Shown: positions 46,026 to 53,768 of the stretch, piece by piece | How positions within the stretch are numbered: the first letter of the stretch is position 1 | How the letters are laid out: the number at the start of each line of letters is the position of its first letter | From: JAKFFN01 sp036675025 | GTDB lineage: Bacteria; Sumerlaeota; Sumerlaeia; Sumerlaeales; Sumerlaeaceae | Assembly (NCBI GenBank): GCA_036675025.1 | Contig: JAKFFN010000055.1 | Location: 12,838-76,837 of the forward strand | DNA: 64,000 bases | Reading direction: 5' to 3' | Notes under the pieces: generated by a model | Database searches by the model: none | What the model saw: the letters and a program-made list of their open reading frames with translations, nothing else | Told to the model about the DNA's origin: nothing | Program-made: the position numbers and the translations under genes

Positions 46026-46167
46026 CCAAGGTGAACACCCGCAAAAACCCGCGCAGCACTGTTCGGCTGTCCGCGCAACGCCAAGTGCCGATAAAGCAGC
46101 ACCTTCTTGAAGTGCGCCCGCTTGCTGGCGCTCTTGGAAAACTACTCATTGCCCCTCAATCTGCCCC

Positions 46168-47448
46168 ATGACACCTAACCTCACCCATCTCCCACGCTAC
46201 ACCGACTTCAACCCCCTCGTTCCCGTTTACTGTGCCACCCCCAACGATGGCCGCCTTATCCACCGCTTTTTTGATTCCAGCCCCCTCAGCCCCAGCGGCC
46301 GCTACCTCGCCCTCACCCGCTTCCCTTTTGAAGATCGCTCTCCCAAACCCGGAGATACAGCCGAAGTCGTGCTTGTTAATCTGGAATCAGTTCACTTTAC
46401 CACTATTGCCACTACCGAGGCCTGGGGCTCACAACTTGGGGCCCAAGTTCAATGGGGAAGTAGCGATAATGACCTCTACTTCAATCAAATGGCCTCCGCC
46501 ACCTTGCAGCCCCATGGCATACGTTACAACGTGTCAACCGGCGAAAGCTACCCTCTCTGCGGCACCATCTACCACATATCACCCGATGGCAGCCATTCCG
46601 CCAGTCCATGCCTCCTCCGTACTTCCCGCACCCAGCTCGGCTACGGCGTCCTTGTGCCCGACAAACTCATTCCCGAAAACCACGGCGCCCCCACCGATGA
46701 CGGGGTCTATGTCACCGACACCAATACTGGCGACTCCCGCCTTCTCACGTCCATCCACTCTATCGTCTCCTCCGTCCCGTACTTGTCATCCGCAAACTAC
46801 GCCGATGGCGACTTCTACGTTTTCCACACGAAGTGGAGCCCCGACGGCGAACGTATTATGGTCATCCTCCGCTGGACGCCGCGCCAGCCAAAACGCCGAT
46901 TCTGGCAAAAGGCTAAACCCGCCAGCAAGAAGACCATGCGCAAGTTTGTCCTCACCATCGCCGCCGATGGCACCGATCCCCGCATTGCTATCACCGATGA
47001 GCTCTGGGCCCGCGGCGGCCATCACCCAAACTGGTGCCCCGACAGCCGCCATGTCATGATGAATCTGGATCTTAACGGTGATGGCCTACGGTTTGTGCAG
47101 GCAGATTTAGATGGCAAAACCATTAACCTGATGCACCCTACCGCCGGCGGCTCCGGACACCCGTCGCTCCACCCTAATGGCCGATTCCTTCTCACAGACG
47201 CCTACCCCGGCGAACCCGCCAGCTACGGCGATGGCACCGTTCCCATCCGCTTCATTGACCTCCAGACAGGCGAAGAGAAGGTCATCGCCCGCATTAACTC
47301 CCGCCCCGCCTATGTAGGCGACCGCAAAGAAATGCGCCTCGACGCCCACCCCGCCTGGGATCGGTCCGGCAACTATATCATCTTTAATGGCTGTCCAACC
47401 GGCACACGCCAGGTCTTCATCGCGGACGTCACCTCCTTGGTGAGCTAA
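46168..47448 (+). CDS. TolB/oligogalacturonate-lyase-like beta-propeller protein
   Basis: 426 residues without a signal peptide. Repeated propeller-blade motifs are visible: FDSSPLSPSGRYLALTRFPF, VFHTKWSPDGERIMVILRW, HPNWCPDSRHVMMNLDLN, SGHPSLHPNGRFLLTDAYPG and DAHPAWDRSGNYIIFNG. The pattern resembles TolB-like and Ogl-like seven-blade propellers; the His-rich centre (HHPNW, GHPSLHP, DAHPAW) could bind metal as in oligogalacturonate lyase. Function is not established. Its codons are markedly C-ending compared with genes elsewhere in the window (see finding on strand composition). No clear ribosome site. Confidence 0.72.
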   Translation: MTPNLTHLPRYTDFNPLVPVYCATPNDGRLIHRFFDSSPLSPSGRYLALTRFPFEDRSPKPGDTAEVVLVNLESVHFTTIATTEAWGSQLGAQVQWGSSDNDLYFNQMASATLQPHGIRYNVSTGESYPLCGTIYHISPDGSHSASPCLLRTSRTQLGYGVLVPDKLIPENHGAPTDDGVYVTDTNTGDSRLLTSIHSIVSSVPYLSSANYADGDFYVFHTKWSPDGERIMVILRWTPRQPKRRFWQKAKPASKKTMRKFVLTIAADGTDPRIAITDELWARGGHHPNWCPDSRHVMMNLDLNGDGLRFVQADLDGKTINLMHPTAGGSGHPSLHPNGRFLLTDAYPGEPASYGDGTVPIRFIDLQTGEEKVIARINSRPAYVGDRKEMRLDAHPAWDRSGNYIIFNGCPTGTRQVFIADVTSLVS

Positions 47449-47488
47449 CACTAATGCCCACGTGTGCCACTCCGTCATAACGCAAAAC

Positions 47489-47512
47489 GGCAGCGCCGCT
47501 TCCGACGCTGCC
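47489..47512. terminator. Bidirectional hairpin between convergent genes
   Basis: Stem GGCAGCG / CGCTGCC with a 10-base loop; the + side is followed by ATAATATTTT and the minus side by GTTTTGCG. It lies between the propeller gene and the saccharopine-dehydrogenase-like gene. Confidence 0.7.
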
Positions 47513-47550
47513 ATAATATTTTGGCGCCTTTTGCGGCTAAACCAAATCTG

Positions 47551-48534
47551 CTACTGCGGCCAGCGTGGCATCAGGTCCGCGCTGGTAAACAGACCCGCAA
47601 TACCCTGGCTGTTGAGCCAGAAGCCGGCATTCATGTATCCAAGGGCCGGGCCGTTCACATTCGCTGCCATGCTGGTTTCGTCGCCGAGGATAAACTGGTG
47701 AGTGGCTTTCTTACCCTCAAATGTGGTACCTGTAATTTTCACATTCGTGCTCACTGGTTTCTTTGGGTTCCGTGTGTCCACCAGGCCGCCAACCTTCACC
47801 CTCGCCCGCTCAAGGATGCCCGCCTGCTCGAGCATGATATCGTCAGCGTGCTCCATGTTGACCAGCTCAAGCAGGCCATTGCGTTTCTCCAGCTCCTGCT
47901 CAATTTCCTGATCCGACATGGCCGAAACCTTGTTCACATCAAATCCGGCCAAATGAGCAATGTCTTCACGGATCGTTGCGCGATACGCATCCCAGTTGGG
48001 AATTCCCACACCAAACCATATCGTCACATCTTCCACTTCCACAAACGACTGCGCAGCCAGCGCCGCCGCTGCCGTCAGCAGACCCGGCGTCGCGCCGCAA
48101 CCTGTCACGTAAGTAATACCCGCTTTTGCCAGCACTTCGCGCCGTTCAAACACCATGTCCATGGCTGAAGTGCGCTTCAGCGCGTCCACAACTACGCCTT
48201 TGTAGCCACTGGCAATAATCTTGTCGATGGTCTCAGGGATAAACTCGTTAGGCAGGTTCGGCAAAGCCAGGAAGATGCCATCGATCTCGGAGTGGCGCGC
48301 CAGCACTTCGGCGATAGGATCGGCAGCGCGATTGCCGCTATGGAGATCACCAACGGTATGCCCCGGCGGCAGGTTCTCAAACACTGCTGACTCGATGCCA
48401 TCAGTATCAAAAGCATAACCTTCGGTGTCGCAGATTGCCACCAGTTTCAGGGATTTCTTAAAATCAAGAAGCCGAGCCATATTACGGCCAAGGCCGCCGG
48501 CACCCAAAACTGCTACATGTTTCACTGCGCGCAT
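47551..48534 (-). CDS. Saccharopine-dehydrogenase-like oxidoreductase
   Basis: 327 residues. A Rossmann start VAVLGAGGLGRNMARLLDF and later VTGCGATPGLLTAAAALAA (near residue 140) match the saccharopine dehydrogenase-like superfamily, which also includes carboxynorspermidine and homospermidine synthases. The short length and lack of the full C-terminal domain make the substrate uncertain. It probably reduces an imine between an aldehyde and an amino compound. GGAG lies 11 bases before the ATG. It is isolated from other genes of any one pathway. Confidence 0.7.
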   Translation of the reverse strand: MRAVKHVAVLGAGGLGRNMARLLDFKKSLKLVAICDTEGYAFDTDGIESAVFENLPPGHTVGDLHSGNRAADPIAEVLARHSEIDGIFLALPNLPNEFIPETIDKIIASGYKGVVVDALKRTSAMDMVFERREVLAKAGITYVTGCGATPGLLTAAAALAAQSFVEVEDVTIWFGVGIPNWDAYRATIREDIAHLAGFDVNKVSAMSDQEIEQELEKRNGLLELVNMEHADDIMLEQAGILERARVKVGGLVDTRNPKKPVSTNVKITGTTFEGKKATHQFILGDETSMAANVNGPALGYMNAGFWLNSQGIAGLFTSADLMPRWPQ

Positions 48535-48606
48535 AGTGTTACTTTCTCCGAGAGCATAATCTGAGTCTGAAAACGCGCCGGTACGGCGCCTGTTGCAAGG
48601 GAAAAT

Positions 48607-49047
48607 TCACGGCAGGTTTTCAATGTCTATTCGATCCTTTGCCCTGTTTGTCGAAAGCTTATTCTTTATAAGGTCATCTTTACCTATGAAACGAGCTGCG
48701 ACACCCTCAATGTTCACCCGAATGACATTGGGAGCAGCTTCTTCAAAGCTTACGCCTGATATAGTGTTTAGAAGGTCAACTCGAACGGGCGGAACTCCAA
48801 ACGTTACAAGATCGCCAGATTTAGACAGATCGGTTGCCTCAATTGCTTTTCGAGTAAATCCATGCTCTACCAATGCCGATGTTAGCTTCGTGACATTGTC
48901 TGCTGTTAACCTATAGAAAATGTCTAAGTCTTTTGTGAAGCGAGGAAAACCGTGGACGCCTAATGCGTAGGCTCCAACAACCATGTAATCAACTCTGTGC
49001 TTTTCGAGTAACAGTAATAATTCTCTGAAGTCGACATGGGTAATCAT
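48607..49047 (-). CDS. Nucleotidyltransferase of the MNT/DUF6036-like type
   Basis: 146 residues. A minimal nucleotidyltransferase fold: VDYMVVGAYALGVHGFPRFTKDLDIFY holds the GxxAxxxHG-like start and the TKDLDIF metal Asp pair; VRVDLLNTISG near residue 90 supplies the third Asp. FIGKDDLIKNKLSTNRAKD near the end is typical of antitoxin-like or AbiEii-related nucleotidyltransferases. AGGA lies 5 bases before the ATG. It overlaps a small upstream gene by 59 bp in another frame, the arrangement of a two-gene toxin-antitoxin cassette. Which member is toxic is unknown. Confidence 0.8.
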   Translation of the reverse strand: MITHVDFRELLLLLEKHRVDYMVVGAYALGVHGFPRFTKDLDIFYRLTADNVTKLTSALVEHGFTRKAIEATDLSKSGDLVTFGVPPVRVDLLNTISGVSFEEAAPNVIRVNIEGVAARFIGKDDLIKNKLSTNRAKDRIDIENLP

Positions 49048-49177
49048 AAATTCCTAGTTTTCCAGCGTCGAGGCGAAGGTCTTCCATTAGAGCGAGTCGT
49101 TCTTGTGGAGACATTTTCTTCCACATTTCCCGCTCTTCGCGTTCAAGATCTTCATGGGAGATGCGTTTAATTTCCAT
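48989..49177 (-). CDS. Small partner protein of the nucleotidyltransferase
   Basis: 62 residues, highly charged and helical: HEDLEREEREMWKKMSPQER then LALMEDLRLDAG. Small proteins with an MSPxERLxLxEDLR core are often encoded directly before nucleotidyltransferases of this kind. The last 20 residues overlap the nucleotidyltransferase start and may be less important. No known fold is identified; a helical antitoxin or targeting partner is inferred from position and size. Confidence 0.6.
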   Translation of the reverse strand: MEIKRISHEDLEREEREMWKKMSPQERLALMEDLRLDAGKLGIYDYPCRLQRIITVTRKAQS

Positions 49178-49250
49178 TAGTTGAGATACCTACATCGCAG
49201 AAATTGGTTCTTTGTCAATGGGAACAGAGAAATTACTCATCGTGGTAAAG

Positions 49251-49664
49251 CTACCCTGCCACCCGAGCCACCGGCGACCCTGGCTCTACCAGGCCTTCTT
49301 CCAGCAGAAGGAACCTCACGGTATTTTCATCAACAGATACGACCTGGACCTTCGCGTCACCTATGCTGAACTTATCACCCAGGCTTAGCAATGCAAAGTT
49401 CATCTCCCGGAGAACCAGGTTTTCACCCAGCAGGCCCGGTGCGACTTCCTGCCCAAGTTTATCTGACAGGTGGGTATAACTTTCTTCTGTTACGGCAACG
49501 AGTTCCAGCGGGTCAGCTCCGCCAAAAAGCTCTGCGTCCAGCCAGACTATCTCGCATACCCGGCTGCGGCCGGATTCACCGGAACCTGTCAGAATTGCGG
49601 CTACCCAGCCCACTGGCTCAGGTGCAGCGGAATCCTTAGTAGATGTAGTTTCGCCGGCGGGCAA
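49251..49664 (-). CDS. MOSC-domain protein
   Basis: 137 residues. The MOSC core shows as CEIVWLDAELFGGADP, VAPGLLGENLVLREMNF and LSLGDKFSIGDAKVQV, as in molybdenum-cofactor sulfurase C-terminal and MoaC-linked stand-alone MOSC proteins. The conserved Cys that carries sulfur in many MOSC domains is not evident, so catalysis is doubtful. The TTG start overlaps the end of the upstream DUF507 gene by 29 bp, and no ATG is available before the conserved part. It is last in the yebC-DUF507-DUF507 operon. Confidence 0.72.
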   Translation of the reverse strand: MPAGETTSTKDSAAPEPVGWVAAILTGSGESGRSRVCEIVWLDAELFGGADPLELVAVTEESYTHLSDKLGQEVAPGLLGENLVLREMNFALLSLGDKFSIGDAKVQVVSVDENTVRFLLLEEGLVEPGSPVARVAG

Positions 49665-49917
49665 TTTCTTCTTTCTTCTGCATGAAGATAGCCTGCCACT
49701 CGGCGCTGCCCTGAGGGGGCTTGCGCTGCATCTTCTCGATCATGTCCACGACTTCCCGGTCAATCTCTTCCTCGACCTTCAGGTCCTCTAGGAGAACGCG
49801 GGCGATCTCTGACTCCAGGACGATGCGGCTGCCTGAGAACTTAATCATTTCCTTATCGACTAGTTCCTTGGCGATCTGGCCGGCGATGAACTGGATTCTA
49901 TCTTCTGAAAGACGCAT
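49636..49917 (-). CDS. DUF507 family protein (copy A)
   Basis: 93 residues beginning MRLSEDRIQFIAGQIAKELV and ending EEIARRRNYIY, both typical of DUF507. All-helical and highly charged; no enzymatic residues. It lies 14 bp after the sister DUF507 gene and overlaps the MOSC gene. Copies A and B differ strongly, so they are not a recent duplication and may form a heterodimer. Function of the family is unknown. Confidence 0.85.
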   Translation of the reverse strand: MRLSEDRIQFIAGQIAKELVDKEMIKFSGSRIVLESEIARVLLEDLKVEEEIDREVVDMIEKMQRKPPQGSAEWQAIFMQKKEEIARRRNYIY

Positions 49918-49931
49918 TTACACTAGTCCTG

Positions 49932-50213
49932 TCACAGTACGATTTTGCGCTGGCGGGCCAGCTCTCTTTTGGTGCGGTCGAGCAGGGTATTGTAGCTCAT
50001 GTTCTGGCGGTCGATAGCCATCTTATGCTGGCGAAGGATCTCTTCCGCTTCCTTCTCCAGGGCCATTTCGCGCTTCAGATCATCGGTAATCAGGCGCCGG
50101 ACGGCTCCTTCGATCTGCTCCTGCGATGTCAGGATTTCGGCTCGCTTATGGGCCTTCAGGGCGTTGGCCACCTTGGTGGCCAGTGAATCGATCTTCTCGG
50201 GTTTCAGTCGCAT
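49932..50213 (-). CDS. DUF507 family protein (copy B)
   Basis: 93 residues beginning MRLKPEKIDSLATKVANALK and ending RELARQRKIVL, the same length and end pattern as copy A (basic helix then three or four hydrophobic residues). Helical, charged. It starts 13 bp after the yebC stop, so it is co-transcribed with that gene. Family function unknown. Confidence 0.83.
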   Translation of the reverse strand: MRLKPEKIDSLATKVANALKAHKRAEILTSQEQIEGAVRRLITDDLKREMALEKEAEEILRQHKMAIDRQNMSYNTLLDRTKRELARQRKIVL

Positions 50214-50226
50214 TAGGATCCTGGCG

Positions 50227-50973
50227 CTACTGGAATTGTTCGATCAGCTCATCGCTGATGTCAAAGTTTGCACTTACGTTCTGCACGTCATCGTGATCTT
50301 CAAGCCCATTCAGCAGCTTGAGGACCTGTTCCGCGTCTTTTCCTTCTACAGCCTTGGTCAGGTTAGGCACGTTGGCCACTTCAGAACTCTCAACTTTAAG
50401 CCCCGCCTGTTCCAGCGCCTCACGCACATCGTTCATGGCGGTCGGGCCGGTGGTTACCGTGTAGCCTTCTTCTTCTGCCTTTATGTCGTCAGCACCGGCT
50501 TCAAGCGCCACTTCCATCACCTTGTCTTCATCGGCACCTTCTTTTGAAACCAGGATCACGCCCTGCTTTTCAAACAGGTAGGAAACGCTGCCTACTGCGC
50601 CCAGGTTGCCGTTGTTCTTGCTGAAGAGGTGGCGAATCTCAGCTGCGGTGCGGTTGCGGTTGTCAGTGGTACATTCCACCATAACGGCGACACCGCCGGC
50701 TCCGTAGCCCTCGTAGACGATCTCTTCGTAGACCGCACCTTCGATTTCACCGGTGCCTTTCTTGATGGCATTTTCGATGTTTTTCCAGGGCATGTTCACG
50801 TCTTTGGCAGCCGCAATGGCAGTGCGCAGCCGCGGATTGCCCGACGGATCGCCGCCACCCATCCTGGCTGCAATGGTGAGTTCGCGGATTACGCGGGTAA
50901 AAATTTTGCCACGCTTGGCGTCAACCGCGGCTTTCTTATGTTTAATCGAGTGCCATTTGGAATGACCTGACAT
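50227..50973 (-). CDS. yebC: YebC/PmpR/TACO1 family protein
   Basis: 248 residues starting MSGHSKWHSIKHKKAAVDAK, the invariant family start. Later blocks NPRLRTAIAAAKDVNMPWKN and GYGAGGVAVMVECTTDNRNR are typical, with the acidic C-terminal domain (NGLEDHDDVQNVSANFD). Members act as transcriptional regulators or, in TACO1 and newer work on YebC, help ribosomes through proline-rich stretches. The longer frame to 51039 adds residues outside the family. It leads a four-gene operon. Confidence 0.95.
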   Translation of the reverse strand: MSGHSKWHSIKHKKAAVDAKRGKIFTRVIRELTIAARMGGGDPSGNPRLRTAIAAAKDVNMPWKNIENAIKKGTGEIEGAVYEEIVYEGYGAGGVAVMVECTTDNRNRTAAEIRHLFSKNNGNLGAVGSVSYLFEKQGVILVSKEGADEDKVMEVALEAGADDIKAEEEGYTVTTGPTAMNDVREALEQAGLKVESSEVANVPNLTKAVEGKDAEQVLKLLNGLEDHDDVQNVSANFDISDELIEQFQ

Positions 50974-51424
50974 TCCCAGTACGTCCTGTTCAATCAGAGT
51001 AAGTGCGCGGGCAGCTTGACCCATCACCACTAGTACCACTAGATGAGATGGGCTTTAGGGATTCTGTCAAAGGTAGAATTTCGTCTGTAGGCCCAATTTA
51101 CGGCATTCTATTTTTGACGGGTTCCTGCGTTGATATTACTGATGTTATAATGCAAATCTTGAAATCCTATTTATTTCGGCCTCCGGCATTGATAATGCAA
51201 GACTTGCGAAGATGTTTTTCGGAATTCCCAAAAAAATTTGCGGTTTGTTGACGTACATTGGTCGCATGTTCACTTTCTGTGTTTTTGTATCACTGTTTTA
51301 GCGGAGCTTAACATGGCTGGCAATTCCCGCAGGGACCCTTACTGACCCTTACGGATGCTTAATTTCTGCGGGGCCCTGCATTCCGGCGTTGCAATTGGCC
51401 ATGGAGAAAGGTTCATTGCCCACC
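50974..51424. promoter_or_regulatory. Divergent promoter region yebC / recN
   Basis: About 450 bp, AT-richer than the flanks, with no convincing gene. A perfect extended -10, TGTTATAAT, lies at 51143-51151 reading right, but a good -35 is not at the usual distance. It is 270 bp before recN, so a long leader would be implied. I did not find a LexA-type operator or DnaA-box cluster. Confidence 0.4.
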
Positions 51425-53218
51425 ATGCTGGAAGTCCTTCGAATTACGAACTACGCAATTATTGATGAGCTCGAGGTGGAGTTTAGCCGCGGCCTCACCG
51501 CTATTACCGGTGAGACGGGTGCAGGTAAGTCGATTATCCTGGGGGCGTTTCGCATTCTGCTGGGAGGGCGGGCCACGAGCGAAGTGGTGCGGTCGGGTTG
51601 TCAGCGGGCGGGCATTGAAGGTATTTTCCACCAGGTATCGGCAGACGCGGGAGCCTGGCTGAAACACAATGATTTTTACCCGGATGAGCCCGAGGAACAG
51701 GATACGCTGATCGTGCGTCGCGACATCCTGGCAAGTGGTTCGTCACGTAATTTTATCAATGGCCGCTCAGCCAATGTGACCCAGCTGAAGGAACTCGGAA
51801 CCCTGCTGGTGGATATGCACGGGCAGAACGACCACACAAGGCTACACTCGCCAGTGACGCAGCTGCTGGTGCTGGACAGCTACGGGAGCTACGGCAAAGA
51901 ACTGAAAGAGTACCAGTCGGCTTATGTGGAATGGAAATCTGCCCGGGATCGATTTGAGTCGCTTTCGACGGACCAGGGAGATGCCCAGCGGCGGAGGGAT
52001 TTCCTGGAGTTCCAGGTGGACGAGATCACCAGGGCAGAGCCTAAACCGGGCGAGGACGAGGAGCTGGATCAGGAGCGCCGGCGGCTGGTAAATGCGGAGC
52101 GGCTGACGGAGATCTGCGGCAGTGTGTGTGACATCCTGTATGAAGGGGAGCGCAGCGAGAACCCGGCAGGTGCGCAGGTGGCAGCCGCCAGCAAGCTTCT
52201 CCAGGAGCTGGCAACTCTTGATCCGGCACAGGAAAGCCTGGCGGCGGAGGCGGAATCGATCCGGTTTGCCCTGGAGGATTTGTCTGAGAAGGTGCGGGAC
52301 TACATCGACTCGGTGGCCGGTGACCCGGAACGGCTGTCACAGGTGGATGACAGGCTGGAACTGCTGAAGAACCTGAAGCGAAAGTATGGCAGTACGCTGG
52401 AGGAAGTCATCGCGACAGGGGAGAGGCTCGCGGCGGAACTGAACGACATTGTGAACCACGACGCGGCACTGGAGGAGGCGCAGTCTCGGCTGATGGCCGC
52501 CGAAAAAACAGCCGGAGCGGCCGCGGAAAAGCTAACGGCTGCAAGGCAGAAGGCGGCCCGCATATTTGAGAAACAGGTGCAGTCGGTCATGCGCGAACTG
52601 GAACTGCCGAAAGCCGTGCTGAAGATTGAACTTACCTCCGGCACGTCAGTGGAAACCGGTGCGGCAGCAGGCGTTGCGGAAGGCGCAGTGAAAGGTGCTT
52701 CAGAAGGCACAGTAAAAGACCTCTCAGCCAGGGCCGATGTCAGCAGGCGCAGCTTCTCACCGTCTGGCCAGGACACCATTGAGTTCATGGTGAGCCTGAA
52801 CGCGGGCGAATCGCCGAAGCCGATGCGTAAAGTAGCGAGCGGCGGCGAGATCAGCCGGATCATGCTGTCGATTAAGAGCGTGCTGGCAGACCGCGATAAC
52901 GTGCCGACGCTGGTGTTTGATGAAATTGACACGGGGATCAGCGGTCAGGCCGCGGCACGGGTTGGCGCGCAGCTGGAACAGTTGGCAGCGTCGCACCAGG
53001 TGATGTGTATCACCCACCTGCCGCAAGTGGCAGCGCGAGGGCATCTGCACCTGGTGGTGGAGAAGCAGACGGTGAAAGATCGCACAGTAACTGCAGTGCA
53101 GAAGGTAGAAGGCGAAGAGCGAACCCTGGCGCTGGCGCGGATGCTGAGCGGTCATGAGGTGGATGATACAACGCGCAAGTTCGCAGAGAAGCTGCTGGTG
53201 AAGTCCGAGGCGAAGTGA
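51425..53218 (+). CDS. recN: DNA repair protein RecN
   Basis: 597 residues, SMC-like ATPase for double-strand-break repair. Opens MLEVLRITNYAIIDELEVEF; Walker A is AITGETGAGKSIILGA near residue 30; the Q-loop region LVDMHGQNDHTRL is near 130; coiled-coil arms span 160-380. The ABC signature VASGGEISRIMLSIKS is near 475 and Walker B TLVFDEIDTGISG near 500, followed by the switch His in CITHLPQVAA. A Gly/Ala/Glu-rich insert (residues 418-440, TGAAAGVAEGAVKG) precedes the signature. The frame is open to a TTG at 51389; ATG 51425 fits the family start best, without a clear ribosome site. Confidence 0.95.
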   Translation: MLEVLRITNYAIIDELEVEFSRGLTAITGETGAGKSIILGAFRILLGGRATSEVVRSGCQRAGIEGIFHQVSADAGAWLKHNDFYPDEPEEQDTLIVRRDILASGSSRNFINGRSANVTQLKELGTLLVDMHGQNDHTRLHSPVTQLLVLDSYGSYGKELKEYQSAYVEWKSARDRFESLSTDQGDAQRRRDFLEFQVDEITRAEPKPGEDEELDQERRRLVNAERLTEICGSVCDILYEGERSENPAGAQVAAASKLLQELATLDPAQESLAAEAESIRFALEDLSEKVRDYIDSVAGDPERLSQVDDRLELLKNLKRKYGSTLEEVIATGERLAAELNDIVNHDAALEEAQSRLMAAEKTAGAAAEKLTAARQKAARIFEKQVQSVMRELELPKAVLKIELTSGTSVETGAAAGVAEGAVKGASEGTVKDLSARADVSRRSFSPSGQDTIEFMVSLNAGESPKPMRKVASGGEISRIMLSIKSVLADRDNVPTLVFDEIDTGISGQAAARVGAQLEQLAASHQVMCITHLPQVAARGHLHLVVEKQTVKDRTVTAVQKVEGEERTLALARMLSGHEVDDTTRKFAEKLLVKSEAK

Positions 53219-53233
53219 TAGGGTGACGGGGAT

Positions 53234-53305
53234 GGGTCGGACGGGTCGGACGTGTCGGACGGATCGGACAGGTCGGGCAGGTCGGACAGGTCGGGCAGGT
53301 CGGAC
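53234..53305. repeat. 9-bp tandem repeat array (eight units)
   Basis: Eight direct 9-bp units with consensus GGGTCGGAC or AGGTCGGAC; two units end GGGC in place of GGAC. The array starts 16 bp after recN. All units are in register, so it also translates as repeating SD-rich peptides on the minus strand, but no start or function supports a gene. Confidence 0.92.
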
Positions 53306-53572
53306 GGGGGGAGACTGGGTCTGACTGAAAAAAGCAGGAACACAAAACAGCACAAAGCGCTTCGCGCGGCACAAAAGGCACAAAAAAGACGGCCAAGTCA
53401 TTAACCTGGAACGTCGTTGGCGGCATTGAGCGGCTGCTTAAAAATAGGAATTCCGGGCGTGTGAAGCAGGGGTTTACTTTGATAAACTCTGTGATGAATT
53501 GCAGCAAAGCCAAAGATGTAGGTAGCTCGGCTAAGTAAAGCACCAGGTTCTTTCCCGGTGCTGAGGCAATGA
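53306..53572. other. Intergenic spacer with dispersed GCACAAA copies
   Basis: Between the 9-bp array and tRNA-Gly. Near 53349-53383 the heptamer GCACAAA occurs three times around a GCGC-rich core. GCACC...GGTGC (about 53540-53561) could form a small hairpin just before the tRNA. No gene is evident. Confidence 0.45.
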
Positions 53573-53648
53573 GCGGGAGTAGCTCAGTTGGTAGAGCACT
53601 AGCCTTCCAAGCTTGTGGTCGCGAGTTCGAGTCTCGTCTCCCGCTCCA
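53573..53648 (+). tRNA. tRNA-Gly (anticodon TCC)
   Basis: A 76-nt cloverleaf. Acceptor GCGGGAG pairs with CTCCCGC, then T and an encoded CCA. D-arm AGCTCAGTTGGTAGAGC and T-arm GAGTTCGAGTCTC are canonical. Anticodon loop CTTCCAA gives TCC; its stem CTAGC/GCTTG has one T-T mismatch. Confidence 0.96.
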
Positions 53649-53768
53649 TTTTTTCCTTTCATTCTGCCGATAACATTTAGGTTGACCAGCGCCCTTGATT
53701 GTCATCAGGTAAGGCTGATTAAATCACCATGGCCCCACGTGGGGCTAATGATCAGGGGAGACACTATC

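Noticed and set aside
51003..51251. Small 82-codon gene upstream of recN
   Set aside because: No ribosome site, no recognisable pattern, and it would occupy the divergent promoter region.
50974..51424. Chromosome replication origin
   Set aside because: Although near the skew change, I found no clustered DnaA boxes and no dnaA, dnaN or other origin-linked genes.
53613..53768. Earlier start for beta-helix copy 1
   Set aside because: The longer frame begins inside tRNA-Gly; the TTG at 53769 has a good ribosome site and gives a normal signal peptide.
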